DNA from: Clostridiaceae bacterium
GTDB lineage: Bacteria; Bacillota; Clostridia; Saccharofermentanales; UBA5734
Reading direction: 5' to 3'
Assembly (NCBI GenBank): GCA_012522285.1
Contig: JAAYKS010000091.1
Location: forward strand, 1 to 18,616
Length of the DNA: 18,616 nucleotides
Part shown: in pieces, positions 1-6,353 of the stretch
Position numbering within the stretch: position 1 is the stretch's first letter
Layout: each line of letters opens with the position of its first letter
Notes under the pieces: model-generated
Seen by the model: only the letters and a program-made list of their open reading frames with translations
The model's database searches: none
What the model was told of the DNA's origin: nothing
Program-made: the position numbers and the translations under genes

Positions 1-684
1 CGAATCGACTGCCGCGGTTTGGGGGATGTATACACTTTGCCCAACGCCCCCAAACGCGGGGTCGAGCCCGGTAGCCTCATTGCCGAAGACCAGGGTGTAC
101 CGCGCAGATACGGGACAATCCGAAACACGCAGCGGATGGGTTCCGGCCAGCATAAAGGGAAAGACGTCCCGTCCCCCGTATTGGTTCAGGTATGCCTCAA
201 ACGAGGAGAACGCCTCGACCCGGAGGCGAAACAGCGCACCCATCGACGCCCGCACAGAACGGGGATGGAACCGGTCGGCGCAGGGGGTGATCACGCCCAG
301 ATCCCGGATGCCAAAGCCTGCAAGAGTGCGCACAATCGTGCCCAGGTTCCCCATGTCACCCGGGTTGGCCAGCACCACGTGGTCCCGGTCGGATGCCAGA
401 GAGTCCTCGTATTTGGTAAACACGCCGGCCGCAAAACAATTTTCCTTGGGACTGATCCGCGCCAGCAGCCGTTCATCCACCCGCACCGGAATGCCGTGTG
501 CGGCACAGCGCGCTTCCATCCGCTCCCGGTCCGTGAACCCGGGATGCAGGTATATTGCACGAACGACCTCCGGTCGCGCGTCCAGCAACTCAAACGTCGG
601 GAAAGCGCCCAGGGTATAGCTGTAGTCGTATTCTTTTTTATAGGGTCTCACGCGCACTTCGGCGCGGTGTTCCGGGTCGGACAT
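1..684 (-). CDS. SpoU/TrmH-family RNA methyltransferase, C-terminus cut by window edge
   Basis: The frame is open from an ATG at 682-684 to the first base of the window, giving 228 residues without a stop. Three SPOUT-class motifs are visible. Motif 1 is NPGDMGNLGTIVRT at residues 107-120, motif 2 is LVFGNEATGL at 198-207, and the start of motif 3 is IPQTAAVDS at 220-228. These form the knotted SAM-binding fold of 2'-O-ribose methyltransferases acting on rRNA or tRNA. The first ~95 residues resemble the substrate-binding region that precedes the SPOUT domain in this family. Probably only a few tens of residues are missing. The start is supported by AAGGGAG at 691-697, six bases upstream. The gene follows the ABC-2 transporter genes on the same strand with a 116-base gap, so co-transcription is possible. 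The family is confident; the target nucleotide is unknown. Confidence 0.85.
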   Translation of the reverse strand, partial: MSDPEHRAEVRVRPYKKEYDYSYTLGAFPTFELLDARPEVVRAIYLHPGFTDRERMEARCAAHGIPVRVDERLLARISPKENCFAAGVFTKYEDSLASDRDHVVLANPGDMGNLGTIVRTLAGFGIRDLGVITPCADRFHPRSVRASMGALFRLRVEAFSSFEAYLNQYGGRDVFPFMLAGTHPLRVSDCPVSARYTLVFGNEATGLDPAFGGVGQSVYIPQTAAVDS

Positions 685-800
685 GCTGGTCTCCCTTCCG
701 GGCGGGCGGTTCCCGCCCCGCTCTCTCCTCCACATTTTCACTTCTGTCAGGCAAGATGGCAAGCATCGGCATTCACCCACAGTGAATCTTCTGCGACTTT
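685..800 (-). other. Gap between ABC-2 permease and RNA methyltransferase, with two small hairpins
   Basis: No gene is seen here. Two short inverted repeats are present: ATTCAC/GTGAAT at 771-787 (5-base loop) and GGGCGG/CCGCCC at 704-718 (3-base loop). The second ends just upstream of the methyltransferase ribosome binding site. Neither is followed by a T run in the minus direction, so neither is a convincing intrinsic terminator. I see no clear promoter. Confidence 0.4.
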
Positions 801-1577
801 TCAGGAGCCAGCCGACTTGTAGTGACGGGCCCCCTGCCGCCAGACCAGCAGACAAGGCACCACGAACAGGATCGCTCCGAGAGGAGCGAAAATGGCCAGA
901 GGACTGCCGCCACGCGCCAGTACATAGCGTAGCGGAATGTGGTTGATGAGCGCAAACGGCACGATATAGGTGAAAATCTGCCGAAACCAGTCGCGATAAA
1001 TGGTCATGGGGTACTGCGCCATCTGTCGTCCCCCATCCGTCAGGACGTTCGCGAATTCGAGTCCCTGAATCGTCCAGAAGCACAGGGTCGAGTTGAGGAT
1101 CATGATGCCCCCGAAGATGCTGACCCCTCCCGCAAACGTCAACACGAGCGTCACGACCCGACCGAACGTCCACGGGATGTCCAGCCCGCGCAGTGCGATG
1201 ACCAGGGCGACCACCCCCTGCAGAAGCTTGCCCATTCGGGTCCAATCAAATTCGCTCCCGAGCACCTGGAGTTCCAGCGGCCGCGGGCGCAGCATCAAGC
1301 GGTCGAACGTCCCGTTCCGGATGAGACTCGAAAACGTGTCGAAGCCGCGCAGTGTCATCTCCGCCATCGCGAATGAAATCAACATCACCGAAAAAAACAG
1401 CGCGACTTCGTGGAACGTCCATCCCGCAATCGTTCCGAACCGGCGGAACAGCAGCCAGCTGCCGAGGAAGACCGTCAATGTGCTCAGAAACTGGGCGACA
1501 AACAGCAAGATCGACGACAACCGGTACTGCATCTGCGAACGCAGGATGATTCCGACATAACGCAACCACATTTTCAT
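801..1577 (-). CDS. ABC-2-type transporter permease (DUF990/COG3694-like)
   Basis: This 258-residue integral membrane protein has about six hydrophobic segments, roughly at residues 20-45, 58-75, 115-135, 142-170, 200-215 and 228-250. It resembles the DUF990-type permeases encoded beside an ATPase and a second permease in many Bacillota and cyanobacteria. Between segments it carries a basic stretch (RNGTFDRLMLRPRPLELQ, about residues 87-104) typical of these proteins. The ATG at 1575-1577 lies four bases after the stop of the preceding permease, and the ribosome site AGGGGGG overlaps the end of that gene, so translation is probably coupled. The related cyanobacterial system has been linked to methyl viologen export. 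The substrate here cannot be read from sequence. Confidence 0.85.
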   Translation of the reverse strand: MKMWLRYVGIILRSQMQYRLSSILLFVAQFLSTLTVFLGSWLLFRRFGTIAGWTFHEVALFFSVMLISFAMAEMTLRGFDTFSSLIRNGTFDRLMLRPRPLELQVLGSEFDWTRMGKLLQGVVALVIALRGLDIPWTFGRVVTLVLTFAGGVSIFGGIMILNSTLCFWTIQGLEFANVLTDGGRQMAQYPMTIYRDWFRQIFTYIVPFALINHIPLRYVLARGGSPLAIFAPLGAILFVVPCLLVWRQGARHYKSAGS

Positions 1578-1581
1578 ACGC

Positions 1582-2385
1582 TCAACCCCCCTGCACCACT
1601 ACGCGCCGCAGAATCCGCCGCAGTGTAACGGCTCCAATCGCGGCAAGCACAGCCAGCCACGCCCCCTGGCGCAGCAGCAAACCGGGCAGGTCGGAGAGCG
1701 GGAGATGTCCCGAGTACACCCGGAACGGCAGGTCCGCGGTATAGGCAAACGGGAGCGCATACAGCACCTTCTGCAACCCTTCCGGCATGAGCGGAATGGC
1801 GATGATCCCCCCGCTGAGAAACTCCGCGACAACTGCGAACACCTGTGCGGTGCCGGCCGGCGACATCGTCAGAAACGTCAGCACATAGATCAGCATCGAA
1901 AGCGTGACCACGATCAGCAGTCCGAGCAACATGGTGGCTATAAATCCCGCCAGCGCGCCAGCCGAAGCGGGGGGCCCGAACCGGAACGGGGGCGGCAGGA
2001 AGACCGCGATCAGCAGGATCGGAACACAGCGCAACGCCGCAGCGGACAGCCGCTGTCCCAGCAATCGCGCATACCAGAATCCATACAGGTCGACCGGACG
2101 GCACAATTCATATGCGACATTGCCGTTCAAGATGAGTCCAAACAACTCATTGTCGCGGTACCAGAGCATGATTAGCGCCAAAAAGGCCTGCTGGAGCCAG
2201 ACGTACACCGCAAGTTGGGGCAGCGAAATCGGCTGCTCCCCGGTGCCGGAACGGTAAAACGCTTCGTAGATCATCAGGAACACGAACCCAAAGAAAAGCT
2301 GGGTGACGATACCCGCCCAAGCCGCGGTGCGATAGGTCAAACCCGACCGGAGCCGCAATCTGAAATAGGAAGTGTACGCCCTCAC
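1582..2385 (-). CDS. ABC-2-type transporter permease (COG4587-like)
   Basis: This 267-residue membrane protein has around six hydrophobic segments and is the second permease of the three-gene ABC-2 system. The N-terminus (MRAYTSYFRLRLRSGLTYR) is a short basic cytoplasmic tail before the first segment, as usual for the family. A motif-like stretch NGNVAYELCRPVDLYGFWYA at about residues 88-107 parallels the RNGTFDRLMLRPRPLELQ region of its partner, which suggests the two permeases are homologous halves of a heterodimeric channel. The start is GTG at 2383-2385, overlapping the ATPase stop (2382-2384) in a GTGA arrangement. That overlap supports both the start and translational coupling. Confidence 0.85.
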   Translation of the reverse strand: MRAYTSYFRLRLRSGLTYRTAAWAGIVTQLFFGFVFLMIYEAFYRSGTGEQPISLPQLAVYVWLQQAFLALIMLWYRDNELFGLILNGNVAYELCRPVDLYGFWYARLLGQRLSAAALRCVPILLIAVFLPPPFRFGPPASAGALAGFIATMLLGLLIVVTLSMLIYVLTFLTMSPAGTAQVFAVVAEFLSGGIIAIPLMPEGLQKVLYALPFAYTADLPFRVYSGHLPLSDLPGLLLRQGAWLAVLAAIGAVTLRRILRRVVVQGG

Positions 2386-3185
2386 AGCTCGTAGTCCTTG
2401 TACAGTCGGTCGATGATGACGTCGGCCTCGGTAGCTCCGTCCCCGTCGTACCGCTTTTTCAGCTCCGCAAAGCCGCCGTCATAGAGTATGTGCCCCTTTC
2501 CGATCAACATAACCCGCCTGCACAGTGCTTCAATATCGTGGGTGTCGTGGGTCGTCAGCAACACCGTCACGCCTTGCTCGCGGTTGACGGTCCGGATGAA
2601 CTCGCGGATCGCGAGCCGTGCGGTGGCGTCCAGCCCGATGGTCGGCTCGTCCAGAAACAGGATCGAAGGCTCGTGGAGCATGGCCGCGGCCAGTTCGCAT
2701 TTCATGCGCTGTCCTAAAGAGAGCTGACGCACCGGGGTGGTCAGCAGGGGCTCGAGTCCGAGTGCATCGACCAGTCGGTCCCGTGTCTTGCCGTACCGGT
2801 CGCGGGGCACCCGATAGATGTCCCGGAGCAGCTCGAACGAGTCGATGACCGGAGTATCCCACCAGAGCTGGGTGCGCTGTCCGAACACCACCCCGATCCG
2901 TGCGACATGCCGGCGGCGCTGTTCCCAGGGCACCAGTCCGCCGACTGTACAGGTACCGCCGTCCGGGGTCAGGATACCGCTGAGAATCTTGACCGTGGTG
3001 CTTTTACCGGCACCGTTCGGGCCGATGTATCCGACGATCTCGCCGGGATCGATGTGGAAAGAAATCCCGTCCAACGCGCGAACCGTCTCAAACGAAGGGC
3101 GGAAAAACGAACGCATTGCGGCTCCCAATCCGGCAGTACGCCGGGCGACGCGATAGGTTTTCGAGAGATGCTCAACCGTGATCAC
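2382..3185 (-). CDS. ABC transporter ATP-binding protein (COG4586-like)
   Basis: This 267-residue protein is the ATPase that powers the two downstream permeases. Walker A is GPNGAGKS at residues 55-62, the Q-loop glutamine is Q103, the signature is LSLGQ at 155-159, Walker B is ILFLDE at 175-180 and the switch histidine is H213. Residues 15-35 form the insertion ahead of the first core strand (TAGLGAAMRSFFRPSFETV) that is typical of the COG4586 group and sets it apart from ordinary drug or lantibiotic exporters. The start is GTG at 3183-3185. The nearest purine-rich site, AAGGGAG, lies about 12 bases upstream, which is long, but MITVEHLSKTY is the normal beginning for such ATPases. It is the first gene of the set and is divergent from sigI. 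Confidence 0.9.
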   Translation of the reverse strand: MITVEHLSKTYRVARRTAGLGAAMRSFFRPSFETVRALDGISFHIDPGEIVGYIGPNGAGKSTTVKILSGILTPDGGTCTVGGLVPWEQRRRHVARIGVVFGQRTQLWWDTPVIDSFELLRDIYRVPRDRYGKTRDRLVDALGLEPLLTTPVRQLSLGQRMKCELAAAMLHEPSILFLDEPTIGLDATARLAIREFIRTVNREQGVTVLLTTHDTHDIEALCRRVMLIGKGHILYDGGFAELKKRYDGDGATEADVIIDRLYKDYEL

Positions 3186-3329
3186 TGCACTCGATCGCTC
3201 CCTTCACCGGTGCCGCCGGATGCGCCACAATCCCCTTGTATGCCAAAAATGACAGAAAAACAAGATAGCACTCCACTTCGCAAGTCTGCAAGAGAGGCTA
3301 CACTAAAAAAGTCCGTCAATGCACAATTT

Positions 3330-3356
3330 TGTCACAAAAAGCGGAATATGTCACAA
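3330..3356 (+). repeat. Paired direct repeat TGTCACAA, 19 bp apart
   Basis: TGTCACAA occurs at 3330-3337 and again at 3349-3356, a start-to-start distance of 19 bases, or just under two helical turns. The pair lies immediately upstream of an ACCCCC hexamer in the divergent sigI/ABC intergenic region. This is the arrangement expected of a double binding site for a dimeric regulator. No regulator can be named from the sequence. Confidence 0.45.
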
Positions 3357-3436
3357 CTTACCCCCTCAAAAACGAATGAGCAAGCGTTTCACCTAATGAG
3401 ACAGCCGCATATCGAATGGAACACTGCGGAGAAAGT

Positions 3437-3445
3437 GGGAGGTGA
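3437..3445 (+). promoter_or_regulatory. Ribosome binding site that sets the TTG start of sigI
   Basis: GGGAGGTGA lies about five bases before the in-frame TTG at 3450. It matches the sites in front of other genes here, for example GGGAGGTG before the oligoendopeptidase. The upstream in-frame ATGs at 3348 and 3396 have no comparable site. Confidence 0.7.
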
Positions 3446-3449
3446 AGGT

Positions 3450-4235
3450 TTGGACGCGTATCTGACAGACAACCCGGATCGCGACATCGCAGACCGCGTG
3501 TCGGTCGACGAGGAAAGTATTGAAAGTATGGTCCAGCGGATCCGCGACGGCGAACCCGACCTTCGGGACCTGTTGATCGAACGATGTCTCCCCTTTATAC
3601 GCAACCGCGTCAGAAGGGCGATCAACACCCGTCATGTCGATGACACCGACGAATTGAGTGTCGCCATACTGGCGTTCAACGACTGCATCGATCGGTACAA
3701 AGCCTACGAGCCAGGCAGCTTTCTCCGGTTTGCCTCGACCGTCATCGGGCGGCGGATCATCGACCATCAGCGCCACATGCAGCGGCAAGGACGGGCGTTG
3801 CCGTTCAGCAGTGTCACCAGCGGCGACGGGACCCCGTTTGAGGAAAGCCGGTTTGCCGCATCCCACGTCGACTGTGACCGGGAGATCGAAACCGAGGAGG
3901 AGATCGTTTTGCTCGAAAACCGCCTGTCCTCATTTGGGCTCCATATGGAAGACATGTATAAGGAGACGCCCAAACACACTGATTCGAGGATCTTGTGTGT
4001 CACGGCGGCCCGCAGAATCGTGTCGGATCCTGTCCTCTCGACGGCCCTCTACGCTAGCCGGCGGCTACCGGTCGCGCAACTCGCGCTGCAAACCGGACTC
4101 CATCGCAAAACCATTGAACGAAACCGGAAATTCATCATACTGCTGGTCCTCTTGCTCGACAGCGAACTGGATCTGATCAAATCCTATATCGACACATTCT
4201 ACGGGCAGGGCACCCGGGGAGGGAACCACGCATGA
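3450..4235 (+). CDS. sigI: RNA polymerase sigma factor SigI
   Basis: With the TTG start at 3450 the protein has 261 residues, the usual SigI length. Residues ~25-110 form a sigma-70 region 2 domain: LLIERCLPFIRNRVRRAI at about 41-58, DDTDELSVAILAFNDCIDRY at 64-83, then GSFLRFASTVIGRRIIDHQR. The conserved SigI C-terminal domain lies at ~150-255 and includes the helix-turn-helix LPVAQLALQTGLHRKTIERN at 206-225. SigI directs core RNA polymerase to its own regulon and is held inactive by RsgI; in known clostridia the regulon includes polysaccharide-degrading enzymes. The stop overlaps the rsgI start as ATGA, the standard operon layout. The start choice rests on the strong ribosome site. ATGs at 3348 or 3396 would add 34 or 18 poorly conserved residues. 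Confidence 0.9.
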   Translation: MDAYLTDNPDRDIADRVSVDEESIESMVQRIRDGEPDLRDLLIERCLPFIRNRVRRAINTRHVDDTDELSVAILAFNDCIDRYKAYEPGSFLRFASTVIGRRIIDHQRHMQRQGRALPFSSVTSGDGTPFEESRFAASHVDCDREIETEEEIVLLENRLSSFGLHMEDMYKETPKHTDSRILCVTAARRIVSDPVLSTALYASRRLPVAQLALQTGLHRKTIERNRKFIILLVLLLDSELDLIKSYIDTFYGQGTRGGNHA

Positions 4236-6094
4236 ACGGAACCGCAAAGGGCATCGTCATGAAAATCGTCGACGGCAAAGCGCATGTGTTTACCAGTGAT
4301 TGCCGGATGCTTGTTGCGCCGGCGACACCTGACCTGCGGGTCGGAATGGAATATGAAATGGCACACAAAGAATCCATAGTTCGCGGGAGTGGCACCGTTG
4401 CCATCGGCACACGCCGCCGGACACTCCGATGGAGAATCGGCGCGGCCGCAGCCGCAGCTGCCGTGCTGCTGGTCGTGGCCGGGGTGTTGGCGTTTCCCGG
4501 CCTGATCGATCGGCTCCGTCCGCAAAAAGCAGGCGCGCTTATCTCCATCGACATCAATCCCAGCCTGCAGATCCGATTGGACGACCGGCTGGTCGTGCAC
4601 GACGTGTTTCCGATCGACACCGAAGCCGTAGAACTCGCCCGGAACGTAGACCTCAAGGGGGTGCCCCTCGAAGAGGCCGCGACCCTCTGGGTGGCCGCCG
4701 CCCGCTCCCGCGGGATGGGGGGAGACGGCAGTGTACTGCTCACCGCATTGTATGACAACGAGGATGCCGACCTCCAACAGCGCCTGGACAACCTGCGGAT
4801 CGACGGCGTCAAACTGACCGTCCTGCGCAGAAAAGTCGCGGACGTCGACAAAAACGATTTGCTGCAAACCGCGACGGGCAACGGGCTGTCGGTCGGGTAC
4901 CAGGTGCTGATCGGCGAGCTGTCCGTCGTCCCGGACGGGTTGTCGGCCGATGCGCTGCGCAACCTGACGATCGGTGAATTACTCGCACAATGGGAAGCAA
5001 CGCAAACCCCTGTGCCGAAGCCCTCGCCGACCGTGTCGCCTAAACCGACCGAACCTGCGGTTCCGACTATGACTCCGACGCCGATGCCCACGATCGCCAC
5101 CCCCACACCGGAGCCGTCGCCCACCCCGCTTCCGACCCCCACGCCCAAACCGACCGCGACCCCGACCACCGCAAAGCCCATCGAGCCCGTATATTTGAAC
5201 CAGTTGATTGTGACGGACGAAGGGGTCGCCGGACTGGTGCTCCGCTGGGGCATGTCGCCGGAGAGCAAAACGCTCAAGTACTACAAAGTGGTGATCTCCG
5301 CGAACGACCCGGCTCCGATGTACCAGGAAGACGGTTATCTATACGCGCTCGACCGGGCCTCCACCTCCTGCCGTATCGACAACAAAAGCGCGTACAATGG
5401 CGGTGATTTCGGCGGCCGTCTAACACCGGGACAAAGCTACTATTTTGCCATCACCTATGTGTTCTCCGATGGGAAGGTGTCGTCCAACGTCGTGCGCGCC
5501 AGCTACAACGGTCCCGCCTGCACGCCCCCACAACTCCCGACCGATCTGAAGCTTAAGCAAACGGCGGAAAATACTCTGCAGTGGAGTTACCCCTCCGTCA
5601 CCGAAGGATTCAAATACTACAAAGTCGTGTTCAGCAAAACCGACACGACACCGCAATATCCGGACAACGGTTACTTGCAGGCGATTTCCAATGTAAACCA
5701 GACCAGTTGCACCTTCCAGGCCGGCGATGGATACAACGGCACCAGCGATTTCGGCTCTTCCCTGACGCCGGGTGAAACGTATTACGTCGCGATCACTTAT
5801 GTGTATACGAGTGGCTCCGTCACATCCAACGTCGTCCAGGTGACAGTGCCGGGAACTGCTCCGACCACCCCTCCGACAAGCGGCACTCTTTCCCTGGATG
5901 GCGACCACACGCTCCTGTGGTCCCAGCCTTCCTCGCTGACAGGGTTCCAATACTACAAGGTTGTGTTCTCCCAAACCGACAACACTCCCAGTTATCCGGA
6001 AAACGGATATCTGACAGCCATTTCCGAGCCGACAAGCACGAGCTGTCTGTTCAGTTCCGGTCAGTCGTACCATGCATGCGTACAGCGAGGGTGA
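4232..6094 (+). CDS. rsgI: Anti-sigma factor RsgI with FN3-like extracellular modules, frame-truncated
   Basis: This is the membrane anti-sigma partner of SigI, 620 residues as read. The RsgI N-terminal sigma-binding domain is at ~5-45 (GIVMKIVDGKAHVF...), and one membrane segment is at ~70-90. The conserved extracellular domain at ~100-250 includes SIDINPSLQIRL. Its N109-P110 pair matches the position where characterised RsgI proteins cleave themselves. A Pro/Thr-rich linker occupies ~258-320. Three FN3-like modules follow at ~328-424, ~438-540 and ~552 onward, each with a YYKVV(I/F)S strand and (the first two) a TPG-x-(S/T)YY turn. The third module is cut short by TGA at 6092-6094; the rest of its sequence lies in the +1 frame up to 6197. 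The ATG overlaps the sigI stop and has GGGGAGGG upstream. The ligand is unknown; no carbohydrate-binding module is recognisable. Confidence 0.88.
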   Translation: MNGTAKGIVMKIVDGKAHVFTSDCRMLVAPATPDLRVGMEYEMAHKESIVRGSGTVAIGTRRRTLRWRIGAAAAAAAVLLVVAGVLAFPGLIDRLRPQKAGALISIDINPSLQIRLDDRLVVHDVFPIDTEAVELARNVDLKGVPLEEAATLWVAAARSRGMGGDGSVLLTALYDNEDADLQQRLDNLRIDGVKLTVLRRKVADVDKNDLLQTATGNGLSVGYQVLIGELSVVPDGLSADALRNLTIGELLAQWEATQTPVPKPSPTVSPKPTEPAVPTMTPTPMPTIATPTPEPSPTPLPTPTPKPTATPTTAKPIEPVYLNQLIVTDEGVAGLVLRWGMSPESKTLKYYKVVISANDPAPMYQEDGYLYALDRASTSCRIDNKSAYNGGDFGGRLTPGQSYYFAITYVFSDGKVSSNVVRASYNGPACTPPQLPTDLKLKQTAENTLQWSYPSVTEGFKYYKVVFSKTDTTPQYPDNGYLQAISNVNQTSCTFQAGDGYNGTSDFGSSLTPGETYYVAITYVYTSGSVTSNVVQVTVPGTAPTTPPTSGTLSLDGDHTLLWSQPSSLTGFQYYKVVFSQTDNTPSYPENGYLTAISEPTSTSCLFSSGQSYHACVQRG

Positions 6095-6194
6095 CATCAC
6101 CAGCCTGGTACAAGGTCAGACATACTACGTCGCCATCACCTATGTGTATACGAGTGGCCCGGTCACATCCAACGTCATCCAGGTGACGGTGCCG
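5219..6194 (+). repeat. Three tandem FN3-like modules in RsgI
   Basis: The modules span roughly 5219-5504, 5543-5851 and 5885-6194. All carry a YYKVV core, a GYL strand, a TSC element and an AITYV strand followed by SNV. Modules 2 and 3 are also very close at the DNA level near their ends: ACTTATGTGTATACGAGTGG in module 2 and ACCTATGTGTATACGAGTGG in module 3 differ by one base, and CACATCCAACGTC is shared exactly. This indicates a fairly recent duplication or gene conversion. Module 1 is more divergent. Confidence 0.75.
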
Positions 6195-6197
6195 TAA
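6068..6197 (+). pseudogene. rsgI: Out-of-frame C-terminal end of RsgI after a one-base frameshift
   Basis: In the +1 frame relative to the rsgI reading frame, 6080-6197 encodes YSEGDITSLVQG followed by QTYYVAITYVYTSGPVTSNV and IQVTVP, then stop TAA at 6195-6197. This matches the end of module 2 almost residue for residue. Deleting one base between about 6068 and 6085, for instance C6079, joins it to the upstream module. It is therefore the displaced natural C-terminus, not a separate gene. It may be a sequencing or assembly error, or a genuine recent mutation. Confidence 0.8.
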
Positions 6198-6242
6198 TCC
6201 CTCCCTGGCAAGGGTGGGTGCGCCCCGTACGAACACAAACAA

Positions 6243-6275
6243 CCGCAGGCATCCCATTTGCCTGCGGCTGCTTTA
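6243..6275. terminator. Bidirectional intrinsic terminator between rsgI and ABC exporter
   Basis: CCGCAGGCA at 6243-6251 pairs perfectly with TGCCTGCGG at 6259-6267 around a 7-base loop. Downstream on the plus strand is CTGCTTTATT. On the minus strand the stem is followed by TTGTTTGTGTT. It lies between two convergent transcription units, so it probably ends both sigI-rsgI and the long minus-strand gene set. Confidence 0.75.
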
Positions 6276-6353
6276 TTGTAGGAGTCATCTGGCTCTTCTG
6301 TGTAGCCTCTCCCCCGTTGCGTCACGGGAAAGACGCCGTGTCGTGTATCGGGA

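Larger units (their letters stand above)
3186..3449. promoter_or_regulatory. AT-rich divergent control region between ABC-2 operon and sigI
   Basis: This 264-base stretch is clearly richer in A and T than its surroundings and must hold promoters for both the minus-strand transporter genes and the plus-strand sigI-rsgI pair. Seen directly: a paired TGTCACAA repeat, an ACCCCC hexamer at 3360-3365, and a strong ribosome site at its right end. ACCCCC resembles the -35 element reported for SigI-type promoters, which would fit self-activation. However, no CGWA-type -10 lies at a normal spacing: CGAA is 7 bases and CGTT 19 bases downstream. An open frame runs through this region into sigI but does not look like protein, so I treat it as non-coding. 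Confidence 0.45.

Noticed and set aside
2907..3449. Upstream extension of the sigI reading frame into the ABC ATPase gene
   Set aside because: The extension overlaps the ATPase on the other strand and an AT-rich promoter region; SigI homology begins only after about 3450.
4177..5277. Minus-strand frame opposite rsgI with a Val/Gly repeat stretch
   Set aside because: The Val/Gly repeats are simply the complement of the Pro/Thr linker codons of RsgI; no ribosome site or family resemblance.
6060..6100. Programmed ribosomal frameshift in rsgI
   Set aside because: No slippery heptamer or downstream stimulatory structure is visible, and RsgI proteins are not known to use frameshifting; error or mutation is simpler.
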